Assembly (NCBI RefSeq): GCF_001422925.1
Contig: NZ_LMNI01000013.1
Coordinates: 186,001-250,000, forward strand
Length of the DNA stretch: 64,000 bases
Source of the DNA: Microbacterium sp. Leaf288
Lineage (GTDB): Bacteria > Actinomycetota > Actinomycetes > Actinomycetales > Microbacteriaceae
Reading direction: 5' to 3'
In this document: positions 24,489 to 38,583 of the stretch, piece by piece
Numbering within the stretch: the stretch's first letter is position 1
How the letters are laid out: every line of letters starts with the position of its first letter
Notes under the pieces: generated by a model
What the model saw: only the letters and a program-made list of their open reading frames with translations
Databases searched by the model: none
What the model was told of the DNA's origin: nothing
Made by a program: the position numbers and the translations under genes

Positions 24489-24821
24489 TCACTGGTCCCA
24501 GACCATGAACGGGCGCAGTTCGAGCTGGCCGTTTCGTGCCATCGGATGCCGCGACGCGATCTCGATCGCCTCCTCCAGGTTCTCGACCTCGAGGATGTCG
24601 AAGCCGCAGATGACCTCGGCCGTCTCGACGTACGGACCGCGGCTGGTGAGCACCTTCCCGCCGCGCACCTTCACCACCGTGGAGTCGGCCTGCGGTGCGA
24701 GCACCTCGCCGATGACGCGCTTGCCGCTGGCGTCGAGCGGGTCGACCCACAGGTCGACGTCGGACTCGTCGGTCTCGGCATCGGGCTCGAGCGACGTGAC
24801 GACGAACATCATGTACTTCAT
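24489..24821 (-). CDS. YciI/DGPF-family protein
   Basis: 110 residues starting MKYMMFVVTSLEPDA with the YCII-type ferredoxin-like fold; RGPYVETAEVICGFDILEVE and the alternating helix LEEAIEIASRHPMA are the family pattern. Such proteins often sit beside ECF sigma factors and bind or process small ligands, but no sigma factor is nearby. A small stand-alone gene whose upstream neighbour on the same strand is the MFS transporter, 106 bases away. Confidence 0.82.
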   Translation of the reverse strand: MKYMMFVVTSLEPDAETDESDVDLWVDPLDASGKRVIGEVLAPQADSTVVKVRGGKVLTSRGPYVETAEVICGFDILEVENLEEAIEIASRHPMARNGQLELRPFMVWDQ

Positions 24822-24927
24822 GGGGTGATCCTTCCGGTTGTGGGCGGCCGTCCGCCAGCCTCACTCCGGTCGTCGCATGACCGACGACGATGTCGACACT
24901 TCCGCACAGGATTCTCTCGGCGCGTCC

Positions 24928-26310
24928 TCACCGCAGCACACGCGACCGCGGCCGGCGCGCGATCGCACCGCTGATCACCGCCGCGACGACGCACAGACCG
25001 GCCGCCGCGAACCACGCGACGGTGTACTGCCCGGTCTGGTCGCGCACGATGCCGGCGAGCACCGACGCGATACCTGCCCCCACCTGGTGCGCGGCGAACA
25101 CCCAGCCGAACACCAACGGCCCGCGGTCGCCGAAGATCTCGCGGCACAGCGCGATCGTCGGCGGCACGGTCGCGACCCAGTCGAGTCCGTAGACGACGAT
25201 GAACACGACGATGCTCGGCTGCACGGTCGACGACAGCAGGCTCGGCAGGAAGAGCAGGCTCACGCCGCGACCCGCGTAGTAGACGGCGAGGAGGATGCGC
25301 GGGTTCACGCGGTCCGTCAGCCAGCCGGAGAGGACCGTTCCCGCGATGTCGAAGATGCCGACGACCGCGAGCAGTCCCGCGGCGGTGGTCTGCGGCATCC
25401 CGTGATCATGCGCGCTCGGGATGAAGTGGGTGCCGACGAGACCGTTCGTCGTGGCGCCGCAGATGGCGAATCCCACGACGAGGGCCCAGAACGCCCGTAC
25501 CTTCGACGCATCGCGCAGCGCCCGCAGCGCCATCGCGGCGGCGCCCTCACCGCGCGCGGCGCGGACGGGCGGCACGGCCGCCCGCTCGACCGGAGGCGCG
25601 TCGGGCTCGCCGTAGCGGCCGACGCCGAGATCCGATGGCCGATCCCGCAGCAGCGCGAGCACGAGCGGCACCACCAGCAGCGCTCCGCTCGCGATGACGA
25701 GCGACGCGATACGCCACCCGTAGTCCTCGGCTGCAACGGCGATGACCGGCAGGAAGATGAGCTGCCCTGTGGCGCTGCCGGCGGTGAGCACGCCCGAGAC
25801 CAGCCCTCGCCGCTTCGCGAACCACGTGTCGGTCACGGTCGCCGCGAACACGAGCGCCATCGAGCCCGTGCCCAGTCCGATCAGCAGCCCCCACGTGAGC
25901 AGCAGCATCCACGGCGCCGTGACGAACACCGTGAGCGCAGCCCCCGCTGCGATGAGAATGAGCGCGGTCGACGTCACCGCGCGGATGCCGAACCGCTCCA
26001 TCAGCGCGGCGGCGAAGGGGGCGGTGAGCCCGAAGAGCAGCAGGTTCAGCGTGACGGCGACCGACATCTCGGTGAGCGACCAGCCGAACTCCTCCTCGAG
26101 CGGCAGCATCAGGACGCCGGGCGCCGCACGGAAGCCCGCCGCGCCGATCAGCGCGACGAGCGCGGTGGCGGCGACGAGCCAGGCGGGATGGATCCGACGG
26201 CCGCGAGGAACGGTCCCCACGCCCCCTCCACTCGCCGCTGGCGCGTCGAGCGGAGCTTGCGGGCGCGTGGGCCCGGCTGCCCCCTCCTCGCGCTCGTCGG
26301 CCCTGCTCAT
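24928..26310 (-). CDS. MFS transporter, monocarboxylate/oxalate-formate antiporter type
   Basis: 460 residues with twelve predicted helices. The N-terminal half has FRAAPGVLMLPLEEEFGWSL and the loop between helices 2 and 3 (AALMERFGIRAVTS), typical of the MCT/OFA branch that moves organic acids. A charged central loop (about 220-250) separates two halves. The ATG overlaps the stop of the hxlR-like gene (ATGA at 26307-26310), so transporter and regulator are translationally coupled. The regulator probably senses the transported compound. Confidence 0.88.
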   Translation of the reverse strand: MSRADEREEGAAGPTRPQAPLDAPAASGGGVGTVPRGRRIHPAWLVAATALVALIGAAGFRAAPGVLMLPLEEEFGWSLTEMSVAVTLNLLLFGLTAPFAAALMERFGIRAVTSTALILIAAGAALTVFVTAPWMLLLTWGLLIGLGTGSMALVFAATVTDTWFAKRRGLVSGVLTAGSATGQLIFLPVIAVAAEDYGWRIASLVIASGALLVVPLVLALLRDRPSDLGVGRYGEPDAPPVERAAVPPVRAARGEGAAAMALRALRDASKVRAFWALVVGFAICGATTNGLVGTHFIPSAHDHGMPQTTAAGLLAVVGIFDIAGTVLSGWLTDRVNPRILLAVYYAGRGVSLLFLPSLLSSTVQPSIVVFIVVYGLDWVATVPPTIALCREIFGDRGPLVFGWVFAAHQVGAGIASVLAGIVRDQTGQYTVAWFAAAGLCVVAAVISGAIARRPRSRVLR

Positions 26311-26774
26311 GCTGCAGCTCCCACATGCAGGCGGAAAGGCTGTCCGCCCATGCTGCGCCGCGCCCACGTCGTGGTCGTGGCGTCGAGAGGCAGGGCGCAC
26401 GACGCGCACCAGTCCGCAGCATCCGCCACCGTCCCGCACCGCGCGCAGGCGATCGTGAGGCCCCACGGGCCATCGGGGTCGACCGCCTGTGTGAACCGCG
26501 CGTAGGCGTGCAGCACCGGGAGCGCCTGCGCACCCTTTTCGGTGACGCGGTAGCCCGACGCGCGGTCGCGCTCGAGGAGACCGGCGTCGACCATCCCGCG
26601 CAGGCGCCGCGCGAGAACGCTGTCGGCGGCGCCGGTCGCGTCGCGCAGCTCCTCGAAACGGGCACGCCCCGACAGCGTCTCGCGCAGGATCAGCAGCACC
26701 CACGGGTCGGCGAGCACGTCGGCGGCGTGGGCGATCGGGCATGTCGAGCCCGACCAGTCGGAGCGGAGCGGCAT
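26307..26774 (-). CDS. HxlR-family regulator with C-terminal zinc ribbon
   Basis: 155 residues. HxlR winged helix: CPIAHAADVLADPWVLLILR, with the redox-type N-terminal Cys, FEELRDATGAADSVLARRLR and YRVTEKGAQALPVL. Residues about 108-130 add a CxxC...CxxC knuckle (IACARCGTVADAADWCASC), which should bind zinc; many HxlR proteins lack this. Cotranscribed with the MFS gene. Its promoter carries a near-perfect palindrome at 26782-26796, a likely autoregulatory operator. Confidence 0.88.
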   Translation of the reverse strand: MPLRSDWSGSTCPIAHAADVLADPWVLLILRETLSGRARFEELRDATGAADSVLARRLRGMVDAGLLERDRASGYRVTEKGAQALPVLHAYARFTQAVDPDGPWGLTIACARCGTVADAADWCASCALPLDATTTTWARRSMGGQPFRLHVGAAA

Positions 26775-26781
26775 GGGCCAA

Positions 26782-26796
26782 CTTTCTTGAAGAAAG
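26782..26796. promoter_or_regulatory. Operator palindrome of the HxlR/MFS operon
   Basis: CTTTCTT-G-AAGAAAG is a perfect 7+1+7 palindrome lying 8 bases upstream of the regulator ATG and between a reverse-strand TTGACA (26804-26809) and the start codon. Binding there would block RNA polymerase, fitting autorepression. Confidence 0.65.
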
Positions 26797-26883
26797 CTCG
26801 CGCTGTCAAGTGGGCCGCAGAGATCATCCTCCGGGGGGACCCGTATGAGACTCCCGGCTGACGCGGCCGCGCGGTCCGCTCCG

Positions 26884-26889
26884 TAGCGT
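26884..26889 (+). promoter_or_regulatory. -10 element (leaderless type)
   Basis: TAGCGT ends 7 bases before the ATG at 26897. Confidence 0.45.
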
Positions 26890-26896
26890 CGAAGGC

Positions 26897-27076
26897 ATGG
26901 TCAGCACCACATCCACTGTCCCGGTCACCCGCCACCGCGAGCTGTCCACCGCCGCAGCACTGCTCCTCACGATCGGCGGCAACATCGTCGTCGTGACGAT
27001 CGCCGCGATCGGAGCGGCAGGCGTCGCCGCAGCCGCAGTGGCCGTGTTCGGCCCGCAGCTGATGGAGCTCCTCTAG
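26897..27076 (+). CDS. Small single-pass membrane protein
   Basis: 59 residues, not a recognised family. A polar N-terminus (MVSTTSTVPVTRHRELS) is followed by about 35 hydrophobic residues rich in Ala, Ile and Val (TIGGNIVVVTIAAIGAAGVA, then AAAVAVFG), enough for one long or two short helices, ending QLMELL. Supported by codon usage and by a leaderless -10 box 7 bases upstream. Divergent from hxlR and 38 bases upstream of the VOC gene, which has its own promoter. Confidence 0.6.
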   Translation: MVSTTSTVPVTRHRELSTAAALLLTIGGNIVVVTIAAIGAAGVAAAAVAVFGPQLMELL

Positions 27077-27102
27077 CACTGTCGACCCGCGGGGCGTCGC
27101 GC

Positions 27103-27108
27103 TAGCCT
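27103..27108 (+). promoter_or_regulatory. -10 element (leaderless type)
   Basis: TAGCCT ends 6 bases before the ATG at 27115. Confidence 0.5.
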
Positions 27109-27114
27109 GCCGGG

Positions 27115-27486
27115 ATGAGCGAGCGCGCCGTCCCGATCCTCCTCAGCCGCGACCTCGCCGAAACGCTCTCGTTCTTCGAACGGCTCGGGTTCGAGAACCG
27201 CGGTGCCCCGCCCGAGGAGTGGCAGTACCTCATCATCGGCCGCGGCGCGATCGAGCTGCACTTCTCCGAGGATCCGTCGGTCGACCCGCTGACCACCGCC
27301 TCGATGTGCTACCTGTACGTCGACGATGCGAGGCGGCTCCACCACGAATGGGCCGGCCTCGTCGAGCCCGACCCGCCGACCGGCAGTCGCATCGAAGCCC
27401 CGGTCGACACCGACTACGGCATGTACGAGTTCGCGGTCGTCGACCGGAACGGCAATCTGCTGCGCATCGGGTCCCCACTCCCCTGA
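27115..27486 (+). CDS. VOC-family (bleomycin-resistance-like) protein
   Basis: 123 residues, a single-chain VOC protein with paired beta-alpha-beta-beta-beta motifs: VPILLSRDLAETLSFFERLG, then YLIIGRGAIELHFSEDP, and the second module ending YEFAVVDRNGNLLRIGS. The pattern of an N-terminal PILL-RDL-ETL-FYE-LGF and a DPDG/DRNGN-L turn is shared with bleomycin-binding proteins. Whether it sequesters a drug or is a metalloenzyme cannot be told. Ends before a strong terminator. Confidence 0.82.
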   Translation: MSERAVPILLSRDLAETLSFFERLGFENRGAPPEEWQYLIIGRGAIELHFSEDPSVDPLTTASMCYLYVDDARRLHHEWAGLVEPDPPTGSRIEAPVDTDYGMYEFAVVDRNGNLLRIGSPLP

Positions 27487-27512
27487 GCTCGCGCCGAGCC
27501 GGCCTGACAGCT

Positions 27513-27541
27513 CTGCCGGGCGGAATGCGCCCGCCCGGCAG
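27513..27541. terminator. Bidirectional hairpin
   Basis: CTGCCGGGCGG (27513-27523) and CCGCCCGGCAG (27531-27541) are perfect 11-bp arms with a 7-base loop, between the convergent VOC and amylopullulanase genes. Confidence 0.85.
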
Positions 27542-27547
27542 GACGCG

Positions 27548-33550
<6,003 letters not shown>

Positions 33551-33635
33551 GGGAGCTCCTGGGGTGGGGCGGTGGGCACGCCGACGTGCCCGCGGTGCAG
33601 TTGTGCGGCCGACACTAACAGCGGAGTCGTGAGAA

Positions 33636-33650
33636 TTGCAAGCGCTTACA
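33636..33650. promoter_or_regulatory. LacI-type operator overlapping the amylopullulanase promoter
   Basis: TTGCAAGCGCTTACA is a palindrome around the GCGC centre typical of LacI-family sugar regulators. On the reverse strand its TTGCAA can be the -35 box, with TAGTGT 18 bases downstream as the -10, so a bound repressor would block transcription of the starch enzyme. Confidence 0.6.
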
Positions 33651-33712
33651 TCATGAGAAGGCTTTCATAGAGCGGATGCCGCGGGCCGAGGCATCCGTTC
33701 TCCTCCCGTTCA

Positions 33713-33727
33713 CGCAATCGCTTGCAG
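33713..33727. promoter_or_regulatory. Second LacI-type operator
   Basis: CGCAATCGCTTGCAG, about 75 bases upstream of the first site, shares the GCAA-(T/G)CGCTTGC core. Paired sites allow cooperative or looped repression. Confidence 0.5.
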
Positions 33728-33805
33728 CGGCGATCAGCGAATGCTCGGCATCACGAGTTGATCTCGCCGGGCCTCTATCGGCCGATCGCGGCGCACACTC
33801 GATGC

Positions 33806-34036
33806 ATGTGGTGGAGCTTCCTCAAGGCACTCAAGGGCGGTGAGCACCGCGTCGCGCCGACGACGTGGATCGCCGCGACCGCTGCGGTCGTCTATGCGGT
33901 CTCGCCGATCGACCTGATCCCAGAGCTCGTCCTCGGGCCGCTCGGATTCACCGACGACCTCGGTGTCTGGAGCATCCTCGCCCTGCTCCTGGTGCGCGAG
34001 CACCATCGGTGGCAGTCCCGGCTGCAGGCGCCGTAG
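33806..34036 (+). CDS. YkvA/DUF1232-type small membrane protein
   Basis: 76 residues. The conserved centre AVSPIDLIPELVLGPLGFTDDLGV matches DUF1232 proteins, in which SPIDLIPD precedes a hydrophobic helix; here it is split over residues 29-54. Two short membrane-compatible segments flank it. Start ATG 33806 (MWWSFLKALKGG) gives the family's usual beginning. Function unknown; transcribed alone, divergent from the amylopullulanase. Confidence 0.75.
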   Translation: MWWSFLKALKGGEHRVAPTTWIAATAAVVYAVSPIDLIPELVLGPLGFTDDLGVWSILALLLVREHHRWQSRLQAP

Positions 34037-34077
34037 ACCTCAGCCTCCGGTGCGGGCTCCGCCGGCGGGCGTGCGCC

Positions 34078-35256
34078 CTACAGGCGCTCGATGATCGTCG
34101 CGTTGGCCATGCCGCCGCCCTCGCACATCGTCTGCAGGCCGTAGCGGCCGCCGGTCGCCTCGAGGTACGCGACCAGCGTGCCGAGCAGGCGTGTCCCGGA
34201 CGCGCCGACGGCGTGGCCGAGCGCGATCGCGCCGCCCCACGGGTTCAGCTTCTCGGGGTCGGCGGCGAGGTCGCGCTGCCACGCGAGCGGCACCGACGCG
34301 AACGCCTCGTTCACCTCGTACGCGTCGAGGTCGGCGATCGACAGGCCGCTGCGCTCGAGGATGCGCCGCGTTGCGGGGATCGGTCCGGTCAGCATCATCA
34401 TCGGGTCGTCGCCGACCACGGCGAACGAGTGGAAGCGCGCCCGGGGCGTGAGGCCGAGTTCGGCGGCCTTCTCCTCACTCATGATGAGAGCAGCGGATGC
34501 CGCATCCGTGAGCGGCGACGAATTGCCCGCCGTGATGCGCCAATCGAGGTCGGGGAACCGGGCGGCGAGCTCATCGGTGCGGAAGGCCGGCTTCAGCCCG
34601 GCGAGCGATTCCACGGTCGTGCCGGACCGCACCGTCTCGTCGAACGCGACGGCCTCGGGGCCGCCGCCCCAGACCGGCACGACCTGGGAGTCGAACGCGC
34701 CGCGGGTCCAGGCATCCGCCGCCCGTCGATGCGACTCGGCGGAGTACGCGTCGAGCTCCTCGCGGCTGAAGCCCCACTTCTGCGCGATGAGCTCGGCCGA
34801 CACGCCCTGGTTCACGAGACCATCGGGGTAGCGGTGGGCGACGCCGTGCGACACGGTTCCGCCGTGGGCGCTGGACCCGAGCGGCACGCGGCTCATCGAC
34901 TCGACGCCGGCGGCGATCACGATGTCATACGCGCCGGCGATCACGCCCTGCGCGGCGAAGTGCGCGGCCTGCTGGCTCGAGCCGCACTGGCGATCGATGG
35001 TGACGGCCGGCACGGTGTCGTCGAACCCGGCCGCGAGCACCGCCTGCCGCGCGATGTTGAGGGACTGATCGGCGACCTGGCTGACGCATCCCATCAGCAC
35101 GTCGTCGATCTGCCGCGACTCGAGGCCGCTGCGCTCGAGCAGCGCCGTGAGCACGCCTGCGACGAGATCGACGGGGTGCACCGCGCTCAGCGCTCCCCCG
35201 GGCTTGCCGCGCCCGGACGGGGTGCGGACCACATCGACGATGACGGCGTGGGGCAT
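34078..35256 (-). CDS. Acetyl-CoA acyltransferase (thiolase)
   Basis: 392 residues. Thiolytic cleavage of 3-ketoacyl-CoA. Catalytic Cys in DRQCGSSQQA, GHAVGASGTR with the catalytic His, and the second Cys in MCEGGGMANA. AGGAGG lies 6 bases before the ATG. It is the fourth gene of the SDR - acyl-CoA dehydrogenase - phosphotransferase - thiolase run on this strand, 82 bases after the phosphotransferase. A second thiolase is at 39747, so the two probably differ in substrate. Confidence 0.93.
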   Translation of the reverse strand: MPHAVIVDVVRTPSGRGKPGGALSAVHPVDLVAGVLTALLERSGLESRQIDDVLMGCVSQVADQSLNIARQAVLAAGFDDTVPAVTIDRQCGSSQQAAHFAAQGVIAGAYDIVIAAGVESMSRVPLGSSAHGGTVSHGVAHRYPDGLVNQGVSAELIAQKWGFSREELDAYSAESHRRAADAWTRGAFDSQVVPVWGGGPEAVAFDETVRSGTTVESLAGLKPAFRTDELAARFPDLDWRITAGNSSPLTDAASAALIMSEEKAAELGLTPRARFHSFAVVGDDPMMMLTGPIPATRRILERSGLSIADLDAYEVNEAFASVPLAWQRDLAADPEKLNPWGGAIALGHAVGASGTRLLGTLVAYLEATGGRYGLQTMCEGGGMANATIIERL

Positions 35257-35338
35257 GAGAGACCTCCTGCGTCGAGCCTATGCCGGGTTCCCGGCCTCGG
35301 CTCCGCCCGCGAAACTCGGAGATTCCGGCGTACTCGGA

Positions 35339-36427
35339 TCAGGCGCCGAGGGCCGCGGCCCTGTCCTGGGCGGCCTCGAGCAGCCGCGGAACTCCGTCCT
35401 CGAGGGTCGGGCCGAACGTGTCTCCGGGGCGCTGGCCGTCGAGCCAGCGGGTATACAGCGCCTCGCAGAACACAGCGGCCTTGAAGAAGGCGAGCGCTTC
35501 GTACCAGGGCAGCATCGACAGATCGAGCGGATGCCGCGCCGCATACCTCGCGACGAGCTCCGCGGTCTCGGGGAACCCGTCGAGCCGGGTGACGGGTGTC
35601 AGTTCGAGCGGCGTGGGTGCGGAGCCCGGGCGGGCGTAGGTCGCGGTGAAGTAGCCGAGGTCGGCGAGCGGGTCGCCGAGCGTGGCCATCTCCCAGTCGA
35701 GGATCGCGGCGACGCGCGCCGGCGCTCCGGGTGCGTACATGAGGTTGCCGATGCGGAAGTCGCCGTGCACGACGGCGGTGCGCCGGGTCTCGGGCATGCG
35801 CTCGGCCAGCCACGCGGCGAGCTCTGCCACCGCGGGGAACGAGCGCCGCGAGTTCACGTCCCACAGCGCCGCGAAACGGCCGACCTGGCGCGCGAGGTAG
35901 CCGTCGGGTCGTCCGAGCGCGGCGACCTCGCCGGCGTCGACGGGCACGGCGTGCAGGTCGGCGAGCGCGTCGACGGCGGCGAACCCGATTCCACGACGAG
36001 CGTCGGCGTCGTCGAGTGGCGGGGGCACAGCATCCGTGATGACCTCCCCGTCCACGCGCTCCATCACGTAGAACGGCACGCCCAGCACGGCGGGGTCGTC
36101 GCACTCGGCGACGATCACCGGCACCGGCACGCCCGCCGCGGCGAGCACGCGCTGCACGCGCGCCTCGCGGGCCATGTCGTGGGTGGACGGCGGATGCGGC
36201 GGGCGCGGCCCGCGCCGCAGCACGAGGTCGCGCCCGCCGTACGACACCGCGTAGGTGACGTTCGAATGGCCCTCGCCGATGCGCGCCCACGCGAGCGCTC
36301 CATCGCCGAAGCCGAGACCCCGCAGGTACTCCTCGACCGCGTCGATCACGAGCAGGGGCGGCCGCTCGAGCCCGGCCGCGTCCGTCGAGGTCGCCACCGC
36401 TTCGACACCGTCGGGCACCGCGATCAC
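35339..36427 (-). CDS. ACAD10/11- or LvaA-type phosphotransferase
   Basis: 362 residues with an aminoglycoside-phosphotransferase (APH) kinase fold: GEGHSNVTYAVSYGGRDLVL as nucleotide loop, catalytic VVHGDFRIGNLMYAP and metal-binding AILDWEMATLGDPLADLGYF. The last motif is the hallmark of the kinase domain fused to acyl-CoA dehydrogenase in human ACAD10/11 and of bacterial LvaA, which phosphorylates 4-hydroxyacyl-CoA. GTG 36427 overlaps the stop of the upstream ACAD gene (GTGA), so the two are coupled just where mammals have a fusion. Databases may call it FadE36-like acyl-CoA dehydrogenase, which the sequence does not support. Substrate is inferred. Confidence 0.88.
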   Translation of the reverse strand: MIAVPDGVEAVATSTDAAGLERPPLLVIDAVEEYLRGLGFGDGALAWARIGEGHSNVTYAVSYGGRDLVLRRGPRPPHPPSTHDMAREARVQRVLAAAGVPVPVIVAECDDPAVLGVPFYVMERVDGEVITDAVPPPLDDADARRGIGFAAVDALADLHAVPVDAGEVAALGRPDGYLARQVGRFAALWDVNSRRSFPAVAELAAWLAERMPETRRTAVVHGDFRIGNLMYAPGAPARVAAILDWEMATLGDPLADLGYFTATYARPGSAPTPLELTPVTRLDGFPETAELVARYAARHPLDLSMLPWYEALAFFKAAVFCEALYTRWLDGQRPGDTFGPTLEDGVPRLLEAAQDRAAALGA

Positions 36428-37632
36428 GGGATCACCTCATCGAGCCGGGCCGCGCCCGCCTCGACGTCACGGGAGCGAGCGGATGCTGCGCGTCTGGCGA
36501 TCGCCCAGCGGTGGGTCTCGCTCGATCCGTCGTAGATCCGGAACGGACGCACCTCGTTCAGGTACTGGATGAGCGGGAGTGCATCGGTCACCCCGTCGCC
36601 GCCGCACAGCTGCACGGCACGGTCGATCACACGGAACACCGCCTCGGAGCAGTGCACCTTGGCGACCGACGACAGCACCTCACCCGCGCGGGCGTCGGCG
36701 CGCAGCATCCGTGCCGTCTTGTCGATGATGGCATCGGAGGTCTCGAGGTCGATGACGCTGTCGGCGAGGAGCGCCTGGGCGACGCCGAGGTCGCGCAGGC
36801 GCGAACCGAAGAGCTCGCGTGCGTTGGCCCTGTCGAGTGCGGTGTCGTGCGCGCGACGCGCGAGTCCGAGCCAGCGCATGCAGTGGGTGAGCCGTGCGGG
36901 GCCGAGGCGCACCTGCGCGTACCGGAACCCCTGACCCGGTTCGCCGAGCACGTCGTCGTCGGGGACGAGGCATCCGTCGAAGCTGACATACGGATGCCCG
37001 CCCGCGATCGCGCCCTCGATCGTGTGGATGTCGGGGCCGACCGTGACGCCCGGCGCGTCGAGCGGGAGCAGGAACATCGTCGCCCCCTCGTCCCAGCCCT
37101 CGACCGCCGGCGTGCGCGCCATCACGATCGCGAACGCGGCGCCGTTCGCCCCGCTGATGAAGCGCTTCTGCCCCGTGATCCGCCAGCCGCCGTCGACCCG
37201 CGCCGCCGTGGTCGAGAGCGCGCGAGGGTCTGAACCCGCGCCCGGGTGGGGCTCGGTCATCGCGAAGCTCGAGCGGATGTCGCCGCGCACCAGCGGCGCG
37301 AGGTAGCGCTCGCGCTGCACGGGCGTACCCGTCACGTGCAGCAGGTGCATGTTCCCCTCGTCCGGCGCCATGATGTTGAGCACCGCAGGGCCGATCGGCG
37401 AGTACCCGGCCTCCTGGAAGATCGGCGACCACTGATCGATCGGGATGCCGCCACCGCCGTACTCGACGGGGGCGTGAGGTGCGAACACCCCGGCCTCGCG
37501 GGCCGCGGCGCGCAGGCTGTCGCGGGTCGCATCGTCGAGCGGCGCGCCGGGCTCCGGCTCCGCCGGGAGGACGATCTCACGGATGAACGCCCGTGTTCGG
37601 CCGCGCAGGTCGTCGACCGCCGTCGGGCTCAT
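36424..37632 (-). CDS. Acyl-CoA dehydrogenase of the ACAD10/11 (LvaC-like) type
   Basis: 402 residues with a full ACAD fold: FAMTEPHPGAGSDPRAL, QKRFISGANGAAFAIVMAR, and the end VRPFRIYDGSSETHRWAIAR. The usual EGT catalytic block is replaced by DGSSETHR, the pattern DGxxExH seen in ACAD10/11 relatives. In that group the enzyme acts on 4-phosphoacyl-CoA, eliminating phosphate rather than only dehydrogenating. Its ATG (37632) overlaps the SDR stop (ATGA) and its stop overlaps the phosphotransferase start. Role is inferred by family and context. Confidence 0.85.
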   Translation of the reverse strand: MSPTAVDDLRGRTRAFIREIVLPAEPEPGAPLDDATRDSLRAAAREAGVFAPHAPVEYGGGGIPIDQWSPIFQEAGYSPIGPAVLNIMAPDEGNMHLLHVTGTPVQRERYLAPLVRGDIRSSFAMTEPHPGAGSDPRALSTTAARVDGGWRITGQKRFISGANGAAFAIVMARTPAVEGWDEGATMFLLPLDAPGVTVGPDIHTIEGAIAGGHPYVSFDGCLVPDDDVLGEPGQGFRYAQVRLGPARLTHCMRWLGLARRAHDTALDRANARELFGSRLRDLGVAQALLADSVIDLETSDAIIDKTARMLRADARAGEVLSSVAKVHCSEAVFRVIDRAVQLCGGDGVTDALPLIQYLNEVRPFRIYDGSSETHRWAIARRAASARSRDVEAGAARLDEVIP

Positions 37633-38390
37633 GCGGTGCCCCCTGCGCCGAGCAGGCCGCCGTCGAGGGTGAGCACCTGGCCGGTGATCCACGAGGCGTC
37701 GTCGCCCACGAGGAATGCCACGGCGCCGGCGACATCCTCGGGAACACCGAGCCGGCCGAGCGGGTAGCCGGACGCGACCTCCTCCTCCCGCCCCTCGTAC
37801 AGCGCGCGGGCGAACCGGGTCTTGACCACCGCCGGGGCCACCGCGTTCACCCGCACCCGCGGGGCGAGTTCGACCGACAGGGTCGTGGTGAGGTGCGCGA
37901 CCGCGGCCTTCGTGACGCCGTACCAGCCGATGCCCGGCGACGGCATGGCACCGGTCACCGACGAGAGGTTCACCACGCTGCCGCCGTGCGCGCCCTCGCC
38001 GAGGCCGCGGCGCAGCGCCTCCTGGGTCCACGCGAGCGTCGAGACGACGTTGACCTCGAGGATCTTGCGCGCCGCACCGAGGTCGAGCTCGGCGAGCCGG
38101 CCGTAGACCGGATTGATGCCCGCGTTGTTCACGAGGATGTCGATGCCGCCGAACTCCCGGACGACGCGGTCGAGCGCCTCGGCCCGGTGATCGGGGTCGT
38201 CGGCGCCGCCCGCGACGCCGATCGCGGAGCCGTCCGGCAGCGACGCGACCGCCTCTTCGAGCTCCTCGGGGTGGCGGGCTGTGAGGCACACGCGCGCCCC
38301 CTCGGCGGCCAGACGCGAGGCGATCGCGAGGCCGATGCCGCGGCTCGCCCCCGTCACGATCGCGGTGCGTCCGTAGAGCGCTGTGGTCAT
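37629..38390 (-). CDS. Short-chain dehydrogenase/reductase
   Basis: 253 residues, classical SDR: cofactor loop TGASRGIGLAIA, NNAG at residue about 89, catalytic Ser in NLSSVTGAM and YGVTK. The acidic/basic cofactor residues suggest NADP(H) use (TARHPEELEE). It is first gene of the run; ATGA coupling with the ACAD gene suggests its product feeds that enzyme, for example by reducing a 4-ketoacyl-CoA to the 4-hydroxy form. Divergent from the ACAD at 38584. AGGA lies 6 bases before the ATG. Confidence 0.9.
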   Translation of the reverse strand: MTTALYGRTAIVTGASRGIGLAIASRLAAEGARVCLTARHPEELEEAVASLPDGSAIGVAGGADDPDHRAEALDRVVREFGGIDILVNNAGINPVYGRLAELDLGAARKILEVNVVSTLAWTQEALRRGLGEGAHGGSVVNLSSVTGAMPSPGIGWYGVTKAAVAHLTTTLSVELAPRVRVNAVAPAVVKTRFARALYEGREEEVASGYPLGRLGVPEDVAGAVAFLVGDDASWITGQVLTLDGGLLGAGGTA

Positions 38391-38442
38391 CGTCGTCCTC
38401 GCTTTCCAGCGGCGTCGTCGCCGATGCGGCTACGGCGCCTGC

Positions 38443-38536
38443 GTTTAATCGTGCGTAAGAAATCCCACCGGCACAACCCTGTGATCCGGCGGGAAGCACC
38501 GGGTTGCAGCATCCAGTTTCTAATGCATAATAAAAA
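38443..38536. promoter_or_regulatory. Divergent promoters of the two acyl-CoA operons
   Basis: For the + strand, TTGCAG (38504-38509) and CATAAT (38526-38531) are spaced 16 bases, giving a start near 38540. For the reverse strand TTGTGC and CACGAT, near 38475 and 38452, have 17-base spacing. The two -10 regions share an inverted motif, TGC(G/A)T(A/T)AGAAA at 38452-38462 and, inverted, 38516-38527, so one regulator could bind both. Confidence 0.5.
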
Positions 38537-38583
38537 CATGCTTCGCGGCGATGACGCCGCATCCGCGACACGGAGGTTCGGCG

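Noticed and set aside
35339..36427. Acyl-CoA dehydrogenase (FadE36-like) label for the phosphotransferase
   Set aside because: The protein has HGDxxxxN and LDWE kinase motifs and no FAD-binding ACAD segments.
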